From 55-13 sp964501275 (lineage in GTDB: Bacteria; Armatimonadota; Fimbriimonadia; Fimbriimonadales; Fimbriimonadaceae), in NCBI GenBank assembly GCA_964501275.1, contig CAZCSP010000024.1, positions 1-64,000 on the forward strand: a stretch of DNA of 64,000 nt. The letters run 5' to 3'. A program made the position numbers and the translations under genes. Positions 56,928-64,000 of the stretch are shown one piece after another. Positions within the stretch are counted from its first letter, which is position 1; the number at the start of each line of letters is the position of its first letter. Below the pieces are notes generated by a model. It was not told where the DNA came from, ran no database searches, and was given only the letters and a program-made list of their open reading frames with translations.

Positions 56928-58364
56928 CTACCCCACCAACTTCTCAACCACCTCGCCCTCCACATCCGTCAGCCTGAACGGCCGCCCCTGGAACCGGTAG
57001 GTGAGGCGGGTGTGGTCGATGCCTAGCTGGTGGAGGATCGTGGCGTGGAGGTCGTGGACGCTCATGCTGTCCTCCACCGCCCGATAGCCCAGATCGTCGG
57101 TCTTGCCGTAGCTCACCCCAGGCTTGATGCCGCCGCCCGCCATCCACATGGTGAAGGCGTGGCCGTGGTGGTCTCGGCCCAGGAAGGTCGAGCCCGCCCG
57201 GGCTTCGTTCATTGGCGTCCGCCCAAACTCGCCGCCCCAGACCACGATCGTCTCATCGAGCAAACCGCGCTGTTTCAGGTCCTTCACCAGGGCGGCGGCG
57301 GCTTTGTCGACCTCTCGGCAGAGGGCGGGCAGGCGGTTCTTGATGTCGTCCCCGGAGCCCGTTCCGTGGTTGTCCCAGCCTCGGTGATAAAGCTGGACGA
57401 ACCGCACCCCACGCTCCACCAACCGCCGCGCAAGCAGGCAGTTGTTGGCGAAGCTCTTCTTGCCGGGCTCGGTGCCATACATCTCGTGGGTCTCCTTCGA
57501 CTCTTTGGAGAGGTCCATCAACTCCGGCACGCTGGACTGCATTCGGTAGGCGAGCTCGTACTGCGAAATGCGGGTCTCGATCTCGGGATCCAGGGTCTCC
57601 TGGTGCTTGATCCGGTTCAGGTCGCGGATGGCGTCGAGCGTGTCCCGGCGCACATCTGAAGGGACCCCCGCCGGGTTGTTCACAAAGAGCACCGGCTCGC
57701 CTTCCGACCGGAACTCCACGCCCTGGTACACCGTTGGCAGGAATCCGCTGGCATAGCAGGCCTTTCCGCCATCGGGAGCGTTCTCGCCTGAGAGCAGGAC
57801 CACAAAACCGGGCAGATCCTTGCTCTCCGAACCCAGGCCATAGGTGAGCCACGACCCCATGCTCGGTCGGCCGGGCTGTTGGAACCCGGTATTCATAAAG
57901 AGCTGGGCGGGGGCATGGTTGAACTGGGTGGTCCGCATTGTGTGGACCACCGCCACGTCGTCCGCGATCTCGTCGAAGTGGGGCAGAAGCTCCGAAACCC
58001 AGTGGCCCGCCTTCCCGGCCTGATGGAACTTGTAGGGAGAGGCCAACAGCTTCGGCGTCCCCTTGATAAACGCAAATCGCTCCCCCTTCAGAAGCTCCTC
58101 GGGGCAGTCTTGGCGGTCGTATTTCACCAGGGTTGGCTTGGGCTCGAAGAGGTCCAATTGAGAAGGAGCGCCCGCCATGAAGAGGAAGATGACGTTCTTC
58201 GCCTTGGGCTTGAAGTGAGGCTTCTGAACATGGGCCGAGTCGTCCGCCAAGGCAAAGGCGTTCTCCATCAGCAGACTGCTGAGGGCCACGCCGCCCAACC
58301 CGTAGCCAACCTGCTTGAACAGCGTTCGGCGAGTGATCTCTTTGAGAATGGCTTCTTGGTTCAT
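56928..58364 (-). CDS. DUF1501 protein, Tat-exported
   Basis: A 478-residue protein of the DUF1501 family (sulfatase-like alkaline-phosphatase fold). It has a twin-arginine signal ITRRTLFKQVGYGLGG, then FLFMAGAPSQLDLFEPKP, GKACYASGFLP, VQLYHRGWDNHG, VWGGEFGRTPMNE and a C-terminal DLHATILHQLGIDH. The gene follows the DUF1553 gene with four bases between them and has a good AAGGAG Shine-Dalgarno inside that gene's end. The pair is a typical planctomycete-like exported unit of unknown function. Confidence 0.9.
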   Translation of the reverse strand: MNQEAILKEITRRTLFKQVGYGLGGVALSSLLMENAFALADDSAHVQKPHFKPKAKNVIFLFMAGAPSQLDLFEPKPTLVKYDRQDCPEELLKGERFAFIKGTPKLLASPYKFHQAGKAGHWVSELLPHFDEIADDVAVVHTMRTTQFNHAPAQLFMNTGFQQPGRPSMGSWLTYGLGSESKDLPGFVVLLSGENAPDGGKACYASGFLPTVYQGVEFRSEGEPVLFVNNPAGVPSDVRRDTLDAIRDLNRIKHQETLDPEIETRISQYELAYRMQSSVPELMDLSKESKETHEMYGTEPGKKSFANNCLLARRLVERGVRFVQLYHRGWDNHGTGSGDDIKNRLPALCREVDKAAAALVKDLKQRGLLDETIVVWGGEFGRTPMNEARAGSTFLGRDHHGHAFTMWMAGGGIKPGVSYGKTDDLGYRAVEDSMSVHDLHATILHQLGIDHTRLTYRFQGRPFRLTDVEGEVVEKLVG

Positions 58365-58368
58365 GGGC

Positions 58369-61300
58369 TTACTCCTTGTTAATCGTCTCATCCAGGTTCA
58401 GGATGACGTTGGCGACCATGACCATGGCGGCCTGTTCGGGGGTCGGGGCCAGCTTCTTGGCCTCGTCCGGACTCTTCTCATATCTGGCTCGCAGGGAGTC
58501 GTACAGCGCCATCAGCCGCGCCAACTCCTCCCGCCTGGGATGCCGGGCTGTACAGAGCCGGAAGGCCAAGCGAACCGCAAATTCCTCGATTCTTCGATTC
58601 CTCGATTCCTCGATTTCCCCTTCAATCGAGGAATCGAGGAATCGGGCAATCGAGGAATCCCAAGCCCTTTGGGCAAGCCCCTGCGCCGCCTCCATGAACG
58701 CCGGATCGTTCAGGAGGTTCAGCGCTTGTAGCGGCGTGTTCGTCCGTCCTCGACGCACCGTACAGACCTCGCGGCTGGAAGCATCGAAGTTCATAAACGT
58801 CGGGTACGGGGCGGTGCGTTTGAGGAACGTGTAGAGGCCGCGTCGGTGGAGGTCCTTGCCCTGGCTGGTCATCCAATACTCTCCGCTGTAGGGCGAGTTC
58901 CAGATGCCGTCGGGTTGGTGCGGATACACGCTGGGGCCGCCGATCTCGCGATTCAGCATCCCGGCGGCGGCAAGTGCCGAGTCTCGAATCAACTCGGCAT
59001 CCATCCGGAAGCGGGGACCGCGAGCCAGAAGGCGATTGCTGGGGTCACGGTGGAGGAGCATGTTGGTAGCGGCAGAGGATTGGCGGTAGGTGGAGCTTGT
59101 CACGATGAGCCGGTGCATCGCCTTCATGTCCCATCCCGAATCCATAAACTTGATCGCCAGCCAGTCCAGCAGTTCGGGGTGGCTCGGAGGCGTGCCGGGG
59201 GTGCCCCAGTTGTCGCTGGTCTCCACCAGGCCCGTGCCAAAATACTGCTCCCACATCCGGTTCACTTGAACCCGAGCGGTCATCGGGTTGTCTCGGGAAA
59301 CAAGCCACTTCGCCAGCTCCATTCGGTTGACCCGCTTCGCGTTGGTCTTCCCAAACGACGAGGGGATTCCCGCCGCGACCATCTCTCCGGTTTGCAGGTA
59401 TTCGCCCCGGATATGAAGCGGCGCCTGGAGCGGTCCATTCCCCTTCTTCTCCGTCATCACCATCGCCATCGGGATGGCCTGCTGGAGCGCCTTCACCTCG
59501 CCCTCCCCTTTGGCGATCTTCTCTCGAAGAGGAGCAAAGCGCGCGTTGTTGGCCTGGTAGAACGCCAACAGCGTCTTCTCGTCGGCTTCGGTCCGAGAGG
59601 CCTTCGCCAGGGCTGTGCGGATGGAGTCGGGAATCACCTGGAAACCGTCCGTCGGTTCCCCAGAGGTCGTCAGACTGAACCGGCCCAAAAGGTGGTCGGG
59701 CCAGGTCTTCGACTCGTGGGCCAGTTCCAACTCCACCGTAGCAGACTCGGGAATCGGAGTCGCGGGGCGCACGATGAGCCAGTGAGGCTTCTTCACCTCG
59801 GGATGCACCGCCCAACCGGTGTCTCCGGCGTCGTCGAAGAGCCCGTTCAACTCATAGCCTTGCTGAACGAAGTCGGCGACGGGACGGGTAAGCGGAACTG
59901 GCTTCCCATCGACCTTTAGGCTGATTCGGGAGAGAAGGAAGTTGCCGCTGGTGGCTCGTCCGGATCCGCCTTGAGGAAGCTTGGGATCAGGCAACGCCGT
60001 CAGTTTGAAGGCGTGGATCGGGCCGGAAGCGGCGAATTTGAACCGGAAGACGCCCTGGTTGTTGGGACCAGAGACGGTGTAGGCGCCGTCTGGCTGGGGA
60101 GTAAGGGAAATCCCATTCGTGGCTTCTGCCTGAGCCGTGAAGGCGATCCAGGGCCTGGCTGATTTAGCCCGCTCAAACCACGCCTCTCGCTCGGACCTGG
60201 TTGCCTCAGACTCTTTGGTAAGGCTGGCTCGATAACTGGCAAGTTCGCGATTGAGCTTGTCCATCGAAGCCTGTTGTTCGGGCGAAGGGGCCGGGATGTC
60301 GCGCTCCAGGTACTTCTCTTCGCTGATGTCCTGCCGCCCGGTCGGGTAGTACTCCGTGTTCGCAAAGATCGCATAGACCCGGAAGTAGTCCTTCTGGCTG
60401 ATCGGGTCGTACTTGTGGTCGTGGCATCGGGCGCATTGCACGGTCTGCCCCAGCCAAACCGTCGAGGTGGTGGCCACGCGGTCGTTGATCAGTTCGTACC
60501 GAGCTTCCAACTGGTCCACCCCGCCCTCGGTATTCAGCATCGTGTTGCGATGGAACCCGGTCGCAATCATCTGATTCAACGTCGGGTTCGGCAACAGGTC
60601 GCCCGCCAACTGTTCGATGGTGAACTGGTCGTAAGGCAGGTTCTGATTGAAGGCGTCGATCACCCAGTCGCGGTACTTCCAGGCTACTCGGCGGTTGTCT
60701 TTCTCATAGCCGTTGGTATCGGCATACCGCGCCAAGTCCAGCCACCCAATCGCCTGCCGTTCGCCGTAGTGGGGCGAGGCCAGTAGCCGATCCACCACCT
60801 TCTCATAAGCATCCGGGCTCTTATCCGCCAAGAAGGCGTCGATCTCCTCCAAGGTGGGCGGGAGGCCGGTGAGGTCGAGGGTGACGCGGCGAATCAAAGT
60901 CTCTTTGCTCGCCTCCGGCGACGGCCTCAAGGCGCCCCGCTCCAGTCGGGCGAGGATAAAGTTGTCGATGGGATTCCGGGTCCAGCCCTTGAACTTGGGC
61001 TCAGGAACGGTCGGAAGCTTGGCGGGAACATAGGCCCAGTGGACTTTCTCGGCTGCATCCACCTTAGCGCCGGAGGCGATCCAGGTGCGCAGAGTCTGGA
61101 GTTGGGCGCTCGTGAGCGGCGCAAACCCCATCGGCATCCGCGGCAACCCGCCATGCCCCAGCACCCGCTTCATGAGCAAAGAGTCGTCCGGCTTGCCCGG
61201 GACAACCAGCTTGCCCGAAATCCCACCCTTCTGAACCCCAGCAATCGCACTCAGATCGAGCGCCGCTGCCGACTGCTTGCCGGTATGGCAGGAGTTGCAG

Positions 61301-61443
61301 TGGGCTTTGAATATCTGGTTGACTTCCTGCAAGGATGCCTGCTTCTGAGGGGGCGTGGCGAGGGAATTGCTGAATAGCAGAAAAACATAGGGCAACCCCG
61401 CCAACCCCAAAAGCCCCAAACGCGAAAAAGGCCACTTTGCCAT
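58369..61443 (-). CDS. Cytochrome c / DUF1549 / DUF1553 protein
   Basis: A 1024-residue exported protein. Following the signal peptide is a planctomycete-type cytochrome c domain (heme motif CNSCH near 50), then DUF1549 with CARCHDHKYDP and a C-terminal DUF1553 domain. At about residues 928-954 an in-frame palindromic repeat adds the peptide DSSIARFLDSSIEGEIEESR plus more. The rest of DUF1553 continues normally after it. It pairs with the DUF1501 gene downstream. Start at the ATG at 61443 with AGGGAT upstream. Confidence 0.9.
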   Translation of the reverse strand: MAKWPFSRLGLLGLAGLPYVFLLFSNSLATPPQKQASLQEVNQIFKAHCNSCHTGKQSAAALDLSAIAGVQKGGISGKLVVPGKPDDSLLMKRVLGHGGLPRMPMGFAPLTSAQLQTLRTWIASGAKVDAAEKVHWAYVPAKLPTVPEPKFKGWTRNPIDNFILARLERGALRPSPEASKETLIRRVTLDLTGLPPTLEEIDAFLADKSPDAYEKVVDRLLASPHYGERQAIGWLDLARYADTNGYEKDNRRVAWKYRDWVIDAFNQNLPYDQFTIEQLAGDLLPNPTLNQMIATGFHRNTMLNTEGGVDQLEARYELINDRVATTSTVWLGQTVQCARCHDHKYDPISQKDYFRVYAIFANTEYYPTGRQDISEEKYLERDIPAPSPEQQASMDKLNRELASYRASLTKESEATRSEREAWFERAKSARPWIAFTAQAEATNGISLTPQPDGAYTVSGPNNQGVFRFKFAASGPIHAFKLTALPDPKLPQGGSGRATSGNFLLSRISLKVDGKPVPLTRPVADFVQQGYELNGLFDDAGDTGWAVHPEVKKPHWLIVRPATPIPESATVELELAHESKTWPDHLLGRFSLTTSGEPTDGFQVIPDSIRTALAKASRTEADEKTLLAFYQANNARFAPLREKIAKGEGEVKALQQAIPMAMVMTEKKGNGPLQAPLHIRGEYLQTGEMVAAGIPSSFGKTNAKRVNRMELAKWLVSRDNPMTARVQVNRMWEQYFGTGLVETSDNWGTPGTPPSHPELLDWLAIKFMDSGWDMKAMHRLIVTSSTYRQSSAATNMLLHRDPSNRLLARGPRFRMDAELIRDSALAAAGMLNREIGGPSVYPHQPDGIWNSPYSGEYWMTSQGKDLHRRGLYTFLKRTAPYPTFMNFDASSREVCTVRRGRTNTPLQALNLLNDPAFMEAAQGLAQRAWDSSIARFLDSSIEGEIEESRNRRIEEFAVRLAFRLCTARHPRREELARLMALYDSLRARYEKSPDEAKKLAPTPEQAAMVMVANVILNLDETINKE
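58580..58660. repeat. Palindromic repeat inserted in the DUF1553 gene
   Basis: Tandem attcctcg units face tandem cgaggaat units around ttccccttcaa. 81 bases, in frame (27 codons), flanked by normal conserved protein on both sides. Confidence 0.85.
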
Positions 61444-61648
61444 AGGTATCCCTATCTTACGCCCCAACCCCCCAGAAACCCAAACCCCTAGCGCGAACCT
61501 TTAGCGGGACAGCAGAAAATGGCATAGGGTGAGAGCCTGCAGTAAGTAGGTTAGCCGTAAAGTCCATCTGCGTTAATCTGCGTAAATCCGTGGTTCCCAA
61601 AAGCCCAACGCCGAACACCCAATGCCCAACAGGCAATAATGGGGCCTG

Positions 61649-63001
61649 ATGGGTAAGCGTGAGTTTGGGGCGGTCGCGGTGGACTTGGGGGCTTCTTCGG
61701 GGAGGTTCGCGGCGGGGTGGCTGGAAGAGGGGGCGATTCGCTTTGAGATCGTCGATCAGAAGCCTCACCAGCCAGTCGAAAACAAAGGTCGTCTGGAGTG
61801 GGATTTAGGTTCCTTGCTGGGGTTGGCCACCAGCGCCGCCGACTATGCCGCCGCGAACTTCGAATCATCTACCCTCGGAATCGATGCCTGGGGGGTGGAT
61901 CATGGGTTTATCGACTTCGACGGCAAGCTTATCGGGAACCCGGTTTGCTACCGCGATCTCTCCCACGAACGATCCTTTCAGGAACTTACGCCCTACCGGC
62001 CCGAACTCTATGCGCTCACCGGAATCCAGCATCAGCCGTTTAACACCATCTGCCAACTTTACGCCCGACAAAAAGAGGACCCGACTTTGCCGTCTCGGGC
62101 GGAGTTTTTGATTTTGCCGGATTTATTAGGTTTCCTTATGACTGGAGAGAAAAATCATGAGGTAACCGAATCATCTACGACCCAGCTGATGGGCCTCGAT
62201 TGTCGGTGGTCGGAGCGGGCTTTCCAGATCGCCCAATGGCCCATGCCCAGGCTCCAACCCTCCAAGCCGGGTCAGTTGGGCGGGGTGATCGTTCCGGGAG
62301 TCCGACTGGCCCATGTGGGAAGCCATGATACGGCTTCGGCTTTGGTTGGGTTTGGTGTGCAGTCGGATGAGGTGATGTACGTTAATGTTGGAACCTGGTC
62401 GCTGGCGATGTTCATTCGGCAGGAGCCGATTGCGACTCCGGAGGCGGAGGCGGCGAACTTTACGAATGAGCGGATGGTGGATGGGCGGGTTCGGTTTTTG
62501 AAGAATATTCCTGGGTTCTACGTGCTGAATCGACTGCATGAGGAGCTTCGGGTTTCGGATTCGGTTCCGGGCTGGCTGCAGTCGGCGGTGAATACGGGGG
62601 AGGCCATCGATCTGTTTGCGCCTGAGTTCTTCAATCCGGATTCGATGGTGGAGGCGTGCGCCAAGCGGTTGCCTCGGCGGCCGAAGTCGAACGAAGAGTG
62701 GGCGGGGGTCGCGATCAACTCGCTGGCCCAGGCCATCGCGGCCCAGCCTGGAGAGGCGTCTCGGGTTGGAGTGAAGCCGGTGCGGGCGATTCGGATTGGC
62801 GGGGGCGGGTCGCAGAGCGCGGCGCTTTGCCAGGCTATCGCCAACATCTCGGGGCTTCCCGTGCTGGCGGGGCCGGTGGAGGCGACCGTTTTGGGGAACC
62901 TGGCGATGCAGTTTTTGGCCTCGGGGCATTTTGCGGATATGCGGGAGATGGAGCAGGCGGTGGAGCGGAGCGCAGGGGTTGTGGAGTATCGGCCGGCATG
63001 A
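61649..63001 (+). CDS. rhaB: Rhamnulokinase
   Basis: A 450-residue FGGY-family sugar kinase close to rhamnulokinase, which phosphorylates L-rhamnulose at O1. DLGASSGRF near 13-21 (phosphate-1), WDLGSLLG, GIDAWGVDHG, the FILPDLLGFLMTG segment, GSHDTASAL and GTWSLAM follow, then the C-terminal IRIGGGGSQSAALCQAIAN adenosine motif. rhaA and rhaD are not in the window. It overlaps lutA by four bases (ATGA), so it is co-transcribed with lactate use genes. Confidence 0.88.
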   Translation: MGKREFGAVAVDLGASSGRFAAGWLEEGAIRFEIVDQKPHQPVENKGRLEWDLGSLLGLATSAADYAAANFESSTLGIDAWGVDHGFIDFDGKLIGNPVCYRDLSHERSFQELTPYRPELYALTGIQHQPFNTICQLYARQKEDPTLPSRAEFLILPDLLGFLMTGEKNHEVTESSTTQLMGLDCRWSERAFQIAQWPMPRLQPSKPGQLGGVIVPGVRLAHVGSHDTASALVGFGVQSDEVMYVNVGTWSLAMFIRQEPIATPEAEAANFTNERMVDGRVRFLKNIPGFYVLNRLHEELRVSDSVPGWLQSAVNTGEAIDLFAPEFFNPDSMVEACAKRLPRRPKSNEEWAGVAINSLAQAIAAQPGEASRVGVKPVRAIRIGGGGSQSAALCQAIANISGLPVLAGPVEATVLGNLAMQFLASGHFADMREMEQAVERSAGVVEYRPA

Positions 63002-63870
63002 AAGTCCAACTGATGCTGACCTGCCTCTGCGACGCTTTCTACGGCGAAGTCGGCATCGCGGCGGTGAAGGTTCTGCGCGCGGCGGGCTGCGAAGTCGTCT
63101 TTCCCGAGGCCCAAACCTGCTGTGGCCAGCCGCCCTTCAACGCGGGCGATTGGAAAGCGGCGCGGCGGATTGCGGAGCATTGCCTGTCCGTTTTTGATCC
63201 TGCTATCCCCATCGTCTCTCCCAGCGGCTCGTGTACGGCGATGGTCCGCGAAGGCTATCACCAACTGGGTGTCCCTTCCGTCCTCCAATGCTTTGAGGTT
63301 GGAGAGTTCCTTGTGAAGTTTGGAATTTCGAGTGTGGAGTTTGGAACTCGGAGTTCGGAAAGTGCGGAGTGCGAAGTGCGAAGTGCGGAGGAGTTTCTGG
63401 GTGATGGACGTGATGGACGTGAGGTGGGGACCTCTGCAATTCAAAATCCAAAATCCGAGATTTCAGATGAAGCCGCCCTCCGTCCTCCGCCCTCAGAAGC
63501 CCCCAAACTCCAAACCCCAAACTCCAAACTCCTAAGAGTGGCCTTCCACCGCGCCTGCCATGGTCGGGGACTAGGCTTGACGGATGAGCAGGAGCGGTTG
63601 GTGGGTGCCTTGCCTCATGTGGAGCTTGTTTCTTTTGGCCAGCCGGAGCAGTGCTGTGGGTTTGGGGGGGCGTTTGCGGCGACTCATGGGAAGCTGAGCA
63701 GCGGGATCGGGAAGGAGAAACTGCGGAACGTGGTCGAGGCGGGGGCGGAGGTGCTGGTGTCGGGGGATATGGGGTGCCTGATGCACCTGAACGGGCTGAT
63801 CCAGCGGGAGGGGTTGCCCTTGCGGACCCTGCACTATTTGCAGTTATTGGCGGAGGCATTGCCAGAGTGA
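62998..63870 (+). CDS. lutA: LutA/YkgE-like lactate oxidation iron-sulfur protein with repeat insertion
   Basis: A 290-residue CCG-domain protein; LutA is usually about 240. The first cysteine motif is QTCCGQPPFNAG near 39-50 and the second QCCGFGGAFAATHG near 218. LutA is part of the LutABC complex that oxidises L-lactate. Between FEVGEFL and RVAFHRACHGRG lies an inserted low-complexity stretch of about 73 residues coded by a palindromic repeat, in frame. Both CCG motifs remain. Starts in the rhaB stop codon (ATGA); ends in the lutB start (GTGA). Confidence 0.82.
   Translation: MKVQLMLTCLCDAFYGEVGIAAVKVLRAAGCEVVFPEAQTCCGQPPFNAGDWKAARRIAEHCLSVFDPAIPIVSPSGSCTAMVREGYHQLGVPSVLQCFEVGEFLVKFGISSVEFGTRSSESAECEVRSAEEFLGDGRDGREVGTSAIQNPKSEISDEAALRPPPSEAPKLQTPNSKLLRVAFHRACHGRGLGLTDEQERLVGALPHVELVSFGQPEQCCGFGGAFAATHGKLSSGIGKEKLRNVVEAGAEVLVSGDMGCLMHLNGLIQREGLPLRTLHYLQLLAEALPE
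63314..63533. repeat. Palindromic repeat inserted in lutA
   Basis: gtgaagtttggaatttcgag-type sequence on the left faces ccaaactccaaactcctaag-type sequence on the right, with smaller inverted units in between (aaatccaaaatccgagattt). 220 bases between two conserved coding parts of lutA. Confidence 0.8.
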
Positions 63871-64000
63871 AGCGCCTGCCGGTGGAGAAGTTTGCCCGCC
63901 AAATTCCCCAGGCCAAGACCGACAGCGTGCGGACGGCGTCGGCTCAGAAGACCGCGGCTCGGCTGATGGCTTTGGCGGGTTCTTTCTCGGATTCGGAGGA
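63867..64000 (+). CDS. Start of probable LutB (lactate oxidation), truncated by the window
   Basis: A GTG start overlaps the lutA stop (GTGA) and the frame is open to the window edge. The 44 visible residues (KRLPVEKFARQIPQAKTDSV onward) have no motif that proves LutB, so the name rests on operon position. Confidence 0.45.
   Translation, partial: MKRLPVEKFARQIPQAKTDSVRTASAQKTAARLMALAGSFSDSE

Noticed and set aside
61550..61645. Regulatory element in ctgcgttaatctgcgtaaat region before rhaB
   Set aside because: This resembles widespread one-armed intergenic repeats seen in many genomes; no specific operator could be shown.

Overview
The window is a GC-rich chromosomal segment of a free-living bacterium, most likely Armatimonadota (Fimbriimonadia-like). 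That placement is inference from gene content, not from a marker gene. The content includes secreted DUF1501 and DUF1553/cytochrome c planctomycete-type proteins, a GH57 branching enzyme, a tricorn-like protease, a proteasome-alpha-like protein, a Ycf46-type AAA ATPase, an actinobacterial-type succinate dehydrogenase anchor, and many Sec- and Tat-exported proteins. No rRNA, tRNA, CRISPR array, phage or insertion sequence was seen. A run of 10 N inside secA shows that this is a scaffolded draft assembly.

Layout. 0-10 kb: AAA ATPase, Spy-like secreted protein, spermidine synthase, GH57 enzyme, FHA protein, M42 peptidase. 10-14 kb: a truncated-looking Tat lipoprotein with a 22-serine tail, a family 9 glycosyltransferase, a class V aminotransferase and queD. 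14-19 kb: the polyphosphate pair ppk1-ppx, then an overlapping operon of antitoxin, MazF-type toxin and HD (p)ppGpp-hydrolase-like protein. 19-25 kb: repeat-rich ground with YtxH and DUF3500 proteins, a SUFU/P-loop kinase pair and an ECF sigma/anti-sigma pair. 25-32 kb: aldehyde dehydrogenase, tricorn protease and small membrane proteins. 32-40 kb: secA, a Bax-inhibitor-like protein and the cell-division/peptidoglycan operon ftsE-ftsX-M23 hydrolase. 40-49 kb: mntR, RNase J with hicBA, a PolX-N-terminal-like protein, a D-aminoacylase, a PQQ-type dehydrogenase with cytochrome c, and three more toxin-antitoxin loci. Two of these loci sit between the succinate dehydrogenase anchor gene and sdhA. 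51-61 kb: hypothetical membrane proteins, WD40 protein, proteasome-like protein, DUF1501 and DUF1553. 61-64 kb: rhamnulokinase with lutA and the start of a probable lutB, which together fit rhamnose and lactate use.

Two window-wide properties stand out. First, at least eighteen first-in-operon or single genes have a TANNNT-like hexamer about 6-9 bases before the start codon and no Shine-Dalgarno sequence. This is the architecture of leaderless transcripts, and it also settles several start codons. Genes inside operons are instead coupled by ATGA/GTGA overlaps, and a minority have clear AGGAG leaders. Second, nearly every intergenic gap longer than about 100 bases is filled by long imperfect palindromes of several distinct families. 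Copies of such palindromes are also inserted in frame inside four coding sequences (DUF1553 protein, LutA, and more weakly the FHA and tricorn proteins), where they add low-complexity peptide.
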